A stretch of 64,000 bases of DNA. Source: Chondrosia reniformis. Taxonomy: Eukaryota; Porifera; Demospongiae; Chondrillida; Chondrillidae. Below the pieces are notes generated by a model. That model had not been told where the DNA came from. It was given only the letters and a program-made list of their open reading frames with translations, and ran no database searches. Position 1 is the first letter of the stretch; each line of letters starts with the position of its first letter. The position numbers and the translations under genes were made by a program. Location: assembly GCA_947172415.1 (NCBI GenBank), contig OX359198.1:6231401-6295400 (forward strand), given 5' to 3'. Below are positions 28,701-40,700 of the stretch, piece after piece.

Positions 28701-31700
28701 ACTGATGTGAACTGTACCATAGCTGTTGCATTATCATAAAAGTTTAAGAGCGAGAGGCGTGATGCGACTACTGTAGCATCCATCAATGGTTCATTAAACT
28801 CAAGTGAAATGTATTGAGTAAAAAAGTTGATGAACACAAATCTCACAAGTACAGGTCCTGCCCTGTCTTCCACAATAGCAACAGAAAAGGCATTATCTAC
28901 AGGTCTTCCAAACACAAACGTGTTGTTGTTGTCCATTACTAAGGTATCAGGAAAAGAAATGGCACAGTCTACAGACCCATCACACATTGGAAGTGACTTG
29001 ATGGTGTTGAGGTCATCTTCAAGTACGTTTATCTGCATGGATACTGAATCCACTGTTGTAATGAGCGCAGAAGCTTGTAGATTATATGAAAGCGATCCAG
29101 ATGTACCATTTTGGAAAGTAATAAGAGATACATTAAAACTTGAGTATTGAACTGCTTCCGAGAATGTCAGTGTTAAAATACCTGATGTTAGATCAAGACT
29201 AGCCCTAACAAGCATTGGACGGACAGTATCCACAGTGAGGATGTTGACAGGTTCAGCTTCCTTCCTCTGCACCTCTTCTACAAACAGATCAGCCATGTCT
29301 TGAATAAAACCAGATGTGAGAGAGAGATAGGTGTTACTGTAGTCCGTAGCCAGGTTTGCCAAAGCTCTGATATCAGAGAAGAAGGTTGTAATATTGTAGA
29401 AGACACAATCTAAAGCTTCATTTGGTAGGTAGCTGATCAAGGCAAGAGGATTAAGTTGAACAAAATGTTCTCCATCTAAATAGTTTCTTCTATCCTGAAA
29501 GTACAGTTCACGGCCATCTACTGATGATGTATTGACAGGCTCATTGAAGCATAGTTCAATGACACCGCTTGAGGCATTTAGGTTATAATATTGCAAGACT
29601 GGTCTTGTAGTATCTGGCAACACTATAGCTGCAACAGCATCCCCTGTGACTAGGTTCTCGGCACAGTTATTAGCTAGATCACATACTAGCATATTTGTAT
29701 GGGATAAGAAGGTGTTATCCATTGATGTTCCAAAGTCAGGGTTCCTCTTAATGTAGTTAAGATTCACTGGAGTGAGTAACACTTGCAGTGTTGAAGGTTG
29801 ACCAGAAATAACAGTAGCTGATGCATTGGTGATAGTCAGATTGTCAGCTGGTGTGCTCTGTGCATTCAATAGAGTGATTAGATCTGCCATTATCGTTTCA
29901 TTTCTCAAAACTTCACCATCAAAACTCAAACTCAATGTACCAGTGTCCAAATCAAAAACAACAGCTGTAAGTTCTGGAGGTTTCAAGTCGTCATCTCTAA
30001 ACTCCACTGGTACTCCTGTATCAGCACCAATGGAATTACCAGAAGTGTCTGATACTGCGTCTGCTCCTACATCAATGTACACAGGCAATATGCCATCTGG
30101 ACCTGCAGCCTCTCTGATTACAGAAAGAACAGCATTGCTGACATTAACTTGAATTGTGCTGGCATTGGTAGACTCATAAACTCCATCTAGCTGTACTATA
30201 CCATTAGTTCCATTTGATAGGGTGAATAGACCAAGGTTGAGCGTCTCAATGTTTATAGTTTCATCAAAATTAAGTGTGATCATCAAAGGCTCCTCAATCA
30301 AGACAAAGGTGAAGTTTACCAGAGTTGGTGCAGTCATATCAGTAATCACACTGCCTGCCACGGCATTAGCAAATGTGACTTCATTGATGGCCAGGTTGCT
30401 CAAGTCAAACACAGCATTGGCTTCAATTGAAACATAGGCAACAGCATCTGAGGTTACTAGCAGGGGTGAAGTTTTTAGCACATTAAGATCCTCAGGTGTG
30501 AGGGATACAGTAACTGAAGAAACAGAAGCTTCAGAAGGATCTATAGTAGTATCAGATAACATTCGGCTAACCCTTGGTGATGCGGAGTCATCATGGAGTG
30601 TAAAAGAGGTTACCTGCAAGGTCTCAGTTTGGATGCTCTCATCGAAACTTAGTACCAATTGACCGTTATCCAAATTAAGAGTAAAACTTCTCAATCTTGG
30701 AGCAACTGTGTCATTGAAGAAAGTATCTGCAATCTTTCCAGCATTTCTGGGTATTTCAGTTAGTGGATTACCGCTGGTATCATTAACAGTGGTGCTTTCT
30801 GCAGTGAGGTATGTATCACCCTGGGCTGTTCCAAAACCAATTCTTGATTTAATAAAATCAAGATCAACCTGGGGTACTATGAATTCAATTACTGGTCCCG
30901 TGGGAGAGGAAGTTGTGCCACTTGTGAGCCTTCTAGAACTGACAGGGAGGAGTGGGGAGCTCTGGAGTACCAGTCTTGTGGCATTGAATGTATCTGGATC
31001 CACAGTCTCGGAAAATGTAAGGGATAATAGGCCTGTACCCATATCAATTGAGAAAATCCTAAGTTCCGGTTCAGTTCGATCTGGGATATACTGTGATGGT
31101 GGTTCAGCTAAAGCAGGATTAATTGCATTTCCTGATACACCAGAAGTGTCTTCAAAGGTGTTAAAATTAATTGATAGAAATGTGTTACTTTGATCAGTTG
31201 CAAGATCACGATTAGCCTTGATATTATTCAGATTAGCATCTAAAACCATCACACGTATCAGGGCACCTGAGTCATCTAATAGTGAGCCACCATTTAGAGT
31301 TTCAGATACCCTATCAGCTGCAGTGGAGCTCTGAACAGTCAACCCAGAAGAATTAAAAGTATTACCCTGAATAGACTCTGAAAAGTTTAACGTAATAATG
31401 CCCTGATTCATGTCAAAGATGTAATTGAGCAAGATTGGAGGGGTCATATCAACTCTGAAATCAGTAGCCTGAAAGGCATTATCAGATGGACGAGGAGCTA
31501 CTCCATTACCAAAAACATCTTCAAAGGCAATCTCTGTGAAAGATAAGAATGTGTTATTTTCATTTGTTCCAAGACTGCCCATAGCTTTGATAGCATTAAT
31601 GTCATCGCGATTTAAAGTGATGGTAAGGACGGATGATGGATCTGATTCAGAGATGGTAAATCTTGAGAAAGAAAACACATTAGTGGTATCATTTGATGAA

Positions 31701-34700
31701 TTCTGAAGGTTCAGTTCATTGTAGTCAACTGTAAGTGGCTCAATGGCTTCAGAAAATGATAAAGTCAGTATGCCGGTACCAAGGTCAAACACAAACATTT
31801 CCAGTTCTGGTTGCGTATTGTCCCCTATAAACTCTCCAACTTGAAGGGCTCTTGATGATGTAACAGATATAAGTTCCAATCTGGCAACATCCTCTATGGC
31901 AGTGGCAGCCATCACAATGAAAGTGGTACTTGGACTGATCGCAAGCTCTCGTATTCCCTTGATTCCATCTAAATTCCCAGCGGTAAGGTTAAGATAGATG
32001 ATGTAGCCATCTTCCATTGATGTTGATCCTCCTGTCAAGCTATAAGTAAAGGTACTATCATTGTAAGCACTTTGAAAGCTAACGTCCCTTGGATCAAAGC
32101 TTGCAGCATCCATGACATCATCAAATGTCAATGCAATTTCCCCACTATCCATGTCAAGTGTAAAGTTAAGAAGCTTAGGTTGAGTGTCATCACCTCTATA
32201 AGACTGCAGTGGCAGAGCGGATGTAAAATCTATAGCTTCATTAAGGATGAGAGCTACATCTTGTATGGCACCAATGTCAATGAAAGAAAAGCTGTTTGAT
32301 ATGCTGGTTCCTAGGTCTCGAGCCAACTTTAACGCTTGGAGGTCTTCACTATTGAGGGTAATCCCCACTTCTAGTTTATTTGTGGTAATGTATACCAGGT
32401 TTCCTCCAGTAAGACGAAGCTGGGTTCCCGAGGACATGCCTGCTTGAAGATTAAATCCAGATGCATTAAATGTTTCATTTGCAACTGGTTCATCAAATAT
32501 AAATTGTAATAGCCCACCATCTACATCAAGCAGTGAAAATGTCTCCAACTGAGGAGGAGTTGTGTCATCTATGTAATCAAGAACAACTAAACCCATAGAA
32601 GAGTTGCGAGGAACCAGGTTATTTCCTGTTCCATCAGGATTAGCTAAGGCTGTATCTGTTACTAAGGAATCAGTATAGCTCAGAAAAGTGTCTGATACAG
32701 AAGTAGCAACTTGTCTCTCAGCTTTAAGAGAAATAAAATCAGTGGGATCAATTGTAAATTCCATCACTGTACTTGCTGCAGTTGATTCAATATCACCTCC
32801 AGATGGCAGATTTATAATTAATGTTCCAACTTCAGCTTCTTGAAATGAAAGTGAGGATGGTCTAAAAGTGGTGACGTCAACAGGCTCATCAAAGGTCAAT
32901 GTCATTCTTCCAGTATTCATATCAAGTGAGTAGCTTTGAAGTACGGGAGCTGTTAAGTCTTCACTGTGGTTCTGAGGTCGAAGGAGGTCTTGAAAAAATG
33001 GAAGAATATCTAGAGGTTCAATTGGATTACCAAACATGTCAACAAGAAACATTCCAGTCACTCTGAACCAACACTCAAAGTCATTGCGACATACATCGGC
33101 TCGCCTTTTAATGCTGAAAATGTCCTCTTGAGTCATTTCAAAAAAGAGATAATCAAAGTTGTCAGTATTCATTGAGGTGCCATCAGTAAGATCAATTATG
33201 AAAGCACTTGCATCAAAATCATTAGCTATTGAGGACTCATTAAAGCGAACTGATCCTATGTCTACAGTCTCACTGAAGCTTAGCACAACAAGACCTTCAT
33301 CTAAATCAAATCTGGTGAAAGTGATTAGTCTTGGCGAGGTGGTGTCATTTGTTATGTTATTCACAGGAAGAGCACCTATTAGTAAGTCAGATAGTCTTGG
33401 CTCAACATAATTACCAGCAATATCTGTTACAAGTGTGAATGGAAACTGAGCATAACAACCTGTGGTATCCCTACATATTAGTAGCCTTTTAAATTCATTC
33501 AAATCTCCATTGCTCATTTCTACATAAACATTTCGATATGGAAACAAATCAGAGGCATTTAAGTAAATATTTGCCTGCTGGATCCTTGTTACATTCCCAC
33601 TAGTGTCTCCACTGTTGTAGAAGTCAAAGAGTGTAACATTCAGGGAGTTTTCATAATCTACAGCTTCATCAAATGAAAGCACAATTATTCCTGAGTCCAG
33701 ATCAAAATCAAAAGTAGTCAACATTGGTCTTGTATTATCAAGGATGACATTGCTAGCAAGAAGAGGCATTGATGGTAATATTTCCTGAGCAGGGTTGCCA
33801 AAAAAGTCTCCAATGACGCCAACTTCAGATGGTGGCATACCAGACCTTGTTAGTGAGATGAAAGTGTTAGTACTGTTAAACCTTTCTATCTTGATTCTGT
33901 CGAGATCGTTTGGACCCAGCCTAACTCTAGCAATAATGTAGTCATCATCTGCTTCAAAATTATTACTTTCTTCAGTCAAAACTATCCCTTCTACTGATGG
34001 GGATTTTAAAAGTGTGGCATGGGACATCGAGAGACTGGATTCATCCACTACTTCATCAAAAGTCAACAAAAGCACGCCATCATCTAAATCTAACACAAAA
34101 TCCATGAGAATAGGACCAATTTCATCAGGAGTAAAATCCCTGACTGGTTGAGCTGTGCTACGAGGAATGGGAACCACTCTGTTATCAGCAATGTCATTCA
34201 CTAAACGATCAGTGAAGGATATGTAGGTGTCATTTCTGCTGGTTGAAATGTTGGAGTTAACTTTAAGGGCATTTCCATCATCAGTACTAAGTTGGATTTC
34301 TACTGTGTGGTTTTCAGGAGATGTTACAGAGCTATCCGTTAACTGATAAAAGTTACCAGTAGCATTTGTTGCATCTTGAAATATAATCAAGCTGACATCC
34401 AAAAACTCCACCTCCACAGCTTCTGAGAAATACATTGTGAGCATTCCAGTACCAAGATTAAGGTCAAATGCTTCCAAATATGGACCTGTTTCATCAACAA
34501 TTACTGTACCAGCCAAACCAGTATTCACACCTACAATATCATTACCGTCAGGTGGAGCCATGTCCGATACAGAACCATTAGAGTAAATTACAAAGGTGCT
34601 ATCACTAGAAGTGCCAAGGTCCCTCAAAATATTAATAGTTGCAAAATCATTCTTGCTCAATGAAATATTGAGAATTGGCTCATTATCTTCCATCAGTCCA

Positions 34701-37700
34701 GATTCAGGGAAACTAGTCCTGGCTGTAGCAAGGGAATTATTAGGATTGTTCAGCAGAGTAAACGAACTAAGCATGAGGCTTGAACCACGAATTGTTTCAC
34801 TAAAAGTTAAGATGAGATGACCAGAATCAAGGTCAAGTGTGAAAGCATTGAGCTCTGGTGGAGTGGTATCTGGTACAAAATCTCCTCCATCATTAAATGA
34901 TACCAAAGCATTTCCAGCCATGTCATCAATGTATCCCCTATTAAGTACCAGACGATTGGCTGCTTCGCTTGTGGCAAGATTTTCATCCTTCTTTATCTCA
35001 TTCAGGTCATCATTAGTTATGGTGATGTTTAAGAGTGTAGATGGACTCGCTGTGTATTCCCCTCCAGTGAGAATATAAAAGGTACCAACAGGAATAGGGA
35101 AAAAAGGATTTGCCAAACGTGTATCATTAATTTGAATAGTCAGTGGATCCACAGTTTCATCAAAATAGAGAAGGAGATTTCCACTATCAACATCAAGTTC
35201 AAATCTCATAAGATTAGGATCAGTACTATCAGGAGTAAAAGAGCTGGCTTTTCTGGCTGAGTCAGACATTATCTCTGCTGTAGGATTTCCACTAACATCC
35301 TCTACAAAGGTTGGTGCAAGTACAATATAAGTGTTACTTAAAGTGGCTGCTACATTTCTCAGAGCTTTTAGATTATTCAAATCAGTAGCATTGAGTTGTA
35401 ACTCAACAATGCTAGGATCATTTGCATCAGGGAAATTTACACTTGCAAATCCTTCGGATAAGGTATACATAAGGTCTATATCACTAGTATTTCTTCTCCC
35501 TTGAAAGGTAACTGCAGTAGCATCAAAAGTACTCTCCCTAAAAGCTTCAGTCATAGTTAAGGAAAGGGTACCAGTGTTTAAGTCAAAGTTAAATCTCTCA
35601 AGTTCTATTGGAACTGAATCATTGATAAAGTTACGAACCTTGAGGGCCATGGCATCAGAGATGGCTAAATTACTGTTTTCAAAGAAGTCTTCCACAGCAT
35701 CGGCATCAATAGACAGAAATGTATTGTTCTCACTGGTAGCCAAGTTCTCATTCTGTTTGATTATATTCAGGTCAGCCTTAGTCAACTCAATGGTAAGGAT
35801 AAACTTGTTGTCCCCAAGGAAACTGGTACCACCAGTTAATGGAACTCTGTTGGCTCCAGTACTGGCGGGAGCAGCATCTTGGATATAAAACCGGAAATAC
35901 ACAATACTATCAACGTCCACAAAATCATTAAAGGTGACATTGAGATACCCTCTTCCTAGATCAAAATCAAAATATTCCACTTCCGGAGGTAGATCATCAA
36001 CTGTAACAGATGTGGCCGAAATTGCCTTACCATCAGTGATGGCCAATACATCAACTCCTTCCAAGTCATCAATAGCAAAAGCTTGGATTGTGAGGTAGGC
36101 ATTTCCTGTATTTCTTGCCAAAGGTCTTCTCCTCTTGATCTCATAGAAGTCATCATTAGAGAGTTGAACTGTGATATTGTAACTATTATTTGTAGAACCT
36201 ATAAATGATGACTGAAGGGTGTAGTAGTTCATTTCTGGGTCACCAAACTGTCTTACAGCATTCTGTAGCCGAAAAGCAGTGGGTTCAAAATCTGAAATAT
36301 TCATCACATCATCAAAATAGAGATCTAGGGTACCATTCAAGTGGTTCACAGTGAACTGCAGGAGCTGTGGTCGTGTTGTATCATCAATAAAGACTACAGC
36401 AGAAGTACGGTTGATGTTATCTATTAGATTCCCAGACATATCAGCCAAGGCTCCCATTCTGACAGCAATAAAGGAGTTACTTACACCAGTACCTATTTGA
36501 TTATTCAGTTTAAGCATCTCTACATCATCACTGGTCAAAGCAATGGTTATACGTCTGCTTCCTATGCCATCTGTGAGTACACTACCACCACTGAGAGCTT
36601 GAGACTCACTTGGATCCATACCACGAGAGTAGAGGGTAAAGTATGTAAAGTTGGTGAAGGTAGATATTCTTACTGGCTCATTAAAGTTAAGAATCAAAAT
36701 GTCGTCATTTAGATCTATCTGAAAGTTTCTAAGCTCAGGTGGAGTTGTATCAGCTATGTAATTGTAGGCTTGTTCAGCTGAGGATATAGTCACAGGCAGA
36801 ATGGGTCTTGGTTCATGAGCTGTATCAGATACAAAATTGGACGTAAATGTCAAGAATGTATCATCGGTACCATTTGCAAGTCCATCAGTCAACTTCAGGT
36901 TGTCTAAATCATCAGAACTCAGGGCCAGTACAAGCTCAAGGTCCCGTTCACCACTTGCACTTCCACCAGTTAGGCTGACAGTCAGGGTTGTTCCATTCAC
37001 AAATGAAGGGGTAGATTGAAAAGCAGCTTGTGAAGGATCCATGGTACTTGCATCTACTGGCTCACTGAATGATAGACGGACCACGCCCATATTCAAATCT
37101 AAAGTATAGTTCTCTAAAACAGGTTCAGTCACATCAAGAGTAAAGTCAATAGCTAGCAGGGCATCTTCACTAAGCTTGCTAGTGCTAGGGTTACCACTGG
37201 TATCGGTAATACTTCCAGAGCGAATGGCAATGTAACATTGGTACCTTCTGGAACATACATAAGGTTCTATCTTGATGTTGTCCAAATCATACTTTGTCAA
37301 GTTTATTCGTAGAGTTGATGAGAATGCATTCTCAGCAACTCCTGATGTTAGGGTATAGGTACTTAGGGGAGAAGCTTCATTGAGGGTCTGGAATGTTAGT
37401 CCTGTAGCATTAAGTGAAGATCCATCCACTGGTTCATCAAATCGTAATTCAATGTAGCCATCCATAAGATTGAAGTGGAGGAAGCTTTGAAGCTGAGGAG
37501 ATCTTTGATCTGGAATAACAGTTACATCAAGATTACCCTGCTCATTAATTCTGCCAAAGCCATCTTGAAATATTCCAGCAGGATGGGAGACAAGGCAATC
37601 ACTGTTGTTTAGGAGGCAAAGTCCACTCACCTTCAGGTATTCCAGATCGTTGGAATTTACATTAATGCCGTGAACAGTAGATCTATCACTACCAAGACCA

Positions 37701-40700
37701 TTAGCTAGCGAATACGCTGGTTGGGTTGAACTAGTCAGGTTAAAGACATTCTGCATGGCTCCAGTTGTAATAGTGAACTCAGAAAATGTAATAACAATGG
37801 TTCCTCTGTCTAAATCCAATTGAAAGGTCTGAATGAATGGTGGTGTAGCATCAGAAGTGAAGTTGTCTGCTCTGATAGCTTCTATTGGTTGGATGAGCTG
37901 CACATAGTTGTTATTGAGATCTTGGATACCATTGTTAAAGATATATAAGTAAGTGGTAGAAATACTCTTTGCAGCAATAGAGGTGGCAATTTCACTGATA
38001 TCACCACCAAGATTTACTTCTTGCACTCTTGCATTAACAAACATAGTAGGCATAGAATTACGCAGTGTTATTGAATCGGGACTAGGCCCAGCCCTATCAG
38101 CAAGAAAAACACCAAGACCACTGTAGGTGAACCCATTTACTGGTTCATCAAATGTTAGAGTGAGAGTTGAAGTGTCTAAATCCAGTGTGAAATTCAAAAG
38201 ATTTGGCTGTGTGGTATCCATAGTAACACTCCCTGACAATGCAGCAGTATCACCGATCGGTTCAGCAGGATTACCAGCAGTATCTTCTATCCCTGCTTCA
38301 CCCAACACAAGATAGGTGTCACTACTAGAAGTACCTAAATTAGGATTTAGCTTTACATTATCCAAATCATCATCAATCAAGTTGATTCTTAACACATTGG
38401 TCATGTCTGTCAAGACCAGGTAACCGTTCTCACCCCTGAGTCTTCTCATTTCTGTTGCACCAGAGGCACTGCTAACAATCACTATAGCTGACACATTCAA
38501 TGTGGGAACATCAATGTCATCATCAAACGTGATCTCAATGGCACCTTCATTGAGATCCAGTAGAAATGCAATAACAGTTGGAGGTACTAAATCTGCAGTC
38601 ACATTTGTAGCTTGAATGGTGCCTAGCATGTTAGCAGGTAGCCCAACCATATCCATTGCTGAAGCAGCTTGGGCCGACAGGTATGTGGAGCTTGCAGTTA
38701 CTCCGATGGGTGGGTTAGCACGCAGCATCTCGTGCACCCCGGAGCTCAAAGTGATCTCAATAATTTCAGAATTGAGTGGGTTCACAATTCCATCAACCAT
38801 TACTGAATACCCACCTAGGTCATTAACATGCAACATTAAACTACCAACGTTTACTGAGGAGGCATTGACCGTTTCATCATAAATGATAGCAAGTATGATG
38901 GTTTTGTTGGGCCCATCAAGCAGTTCAAAGCTGGTAATCTCAGGTGGTGTCATGTCTTGGATAAAAGTGCCAACAGGAATAGCTTCGTCACTTGGAATGG
39001 TAGCAATATCATTACCATAAGCATCCTGGAGTGCATCAGACATTATGGAGAGAAAGGTGTCACTCTCTCCAGTTGCTAGAGAAGTCTCAGCTTTTAAGTT
39101 GTTCAGTGTGGTATTACTTAGCAGTATAAACACCTGAGAATTGAGTCCAGTCTGGTTAGTGACATCACTGCCTGTATCAAGAGTTACCTGTGCACCTGTG
39201 CCAGCACTTGAAGATTGAAGAGTTACAGAAGCAACATTGAGAACTGTAGTATTCACATCTTCTAAATAAATCAATGTCAGCAACCCAGTGTTCATGTCAA
39301 GGTTAAAGGTAGAAATACGTGGCCCAAACTGGTCTTCAAAAACTATCCCCTGTAATCCAGTGAAAATCATCCCTGATATACCATTACCATATTTATCATA
39401 CACTGCATTCATCTGCCAGATGAGGTATGTGTTAGTGTCATCTGTACCAATGGTATCATCTCCTCGAATCTGTCTGGAAAGTTCAGTAGTAAATGGAACT
39501 ACAATGACACATTCATCACCGGAACACAACTCCTCTATGGTGGAAGAGGCAGAAATATTGAGAGTCAGAGATGGATTGCTGGCTGCATTTTGGAGCTGGA
39601 ATAATGCAAGATTAATGGATGACGTGTTTAGTGGCTCATTAAAAGTGAACCTGAATGTGTCATCGCTAAGATTGAGTTCAAAGTCTGACAAAACTGGAGG
39701 GCTGTTATCAGGTACTACCTGACCAGGTATGGCTTCACCACTATCCATGTAAGAATTTCCAGTGGTGTCATCAATCAAACCATTTCCAGCAAACACAAAA
39801 GTGTTTTCCATTGTGGTTGCAAAGTTGTCCTCCAGTTTCAGGGAGATCACAGTTTCTGCAGTCAGTGTGGCCATTAGAATGTTAGGAAGGCCACGAGTTG
39901 GAACAGTACTTAGGGCAACAGTTTGTGAAATGTTTGAATTTAGTATAGCTTCTCTAAGTTCTAGCTGTGAAATCATGAAAGTACTTGCATCAACAGCATC
40001 ATCAAATGTTAAAGAAAGCTCTCCATTGTCAAGATCCAGAGTAAATGACTCAAAAATTGGGGCTGATGTATCTGGTGTATACCTAGAAGTTTGGTTCACT
40101 GAGTCTACAATTGCATTGCCTGATGTGTCATTGGCAGATCCGGATGAGATGAACAAGAAGCTGTTTGTTTGGCTTGTTGCTATGGAAGTATTGTCCTTGA
40201 TAGCAATGACATCATCTCTGAGTAGTGTCACTGTAAACACCTGGCGAAAAGATGATGGTAGAGACATTGCATTGCCACTAAGCATGACTCCATCAGGAGA
40301 TGATACACCACTTGACTGAATGGTGAAAACTGTGTAGTCAATGTTACCTATCGGTTCATTAAAGGTTACAGTCAACACTCCTGTGTTCATATCAAGATCA
40401 AAACTACTCAGTTCCGGTATCACACTATCCCTCATGTACTGAGGGCTATCAGCAGGATTGGTCCTTGTGATTGGTATAATGTCACGACTGTCATATCCAA
40501 GGTAGGCTTCTGCAGTCATGAAAATGAATGAAGAGTTCTCATTAGCAGCCAAACCATCAGTAAAGATTCTAGACTTGATTTGATTAAGGTCATTCAAGGA
40601 GAGTGTAATAACCTGTTGTACGGAATTAGTACTGGTAGAAGTACTATCGCCTGAAAGGATAAATTCACTGCTTCTTAAAGCATTATTAGCAAGCGATACT

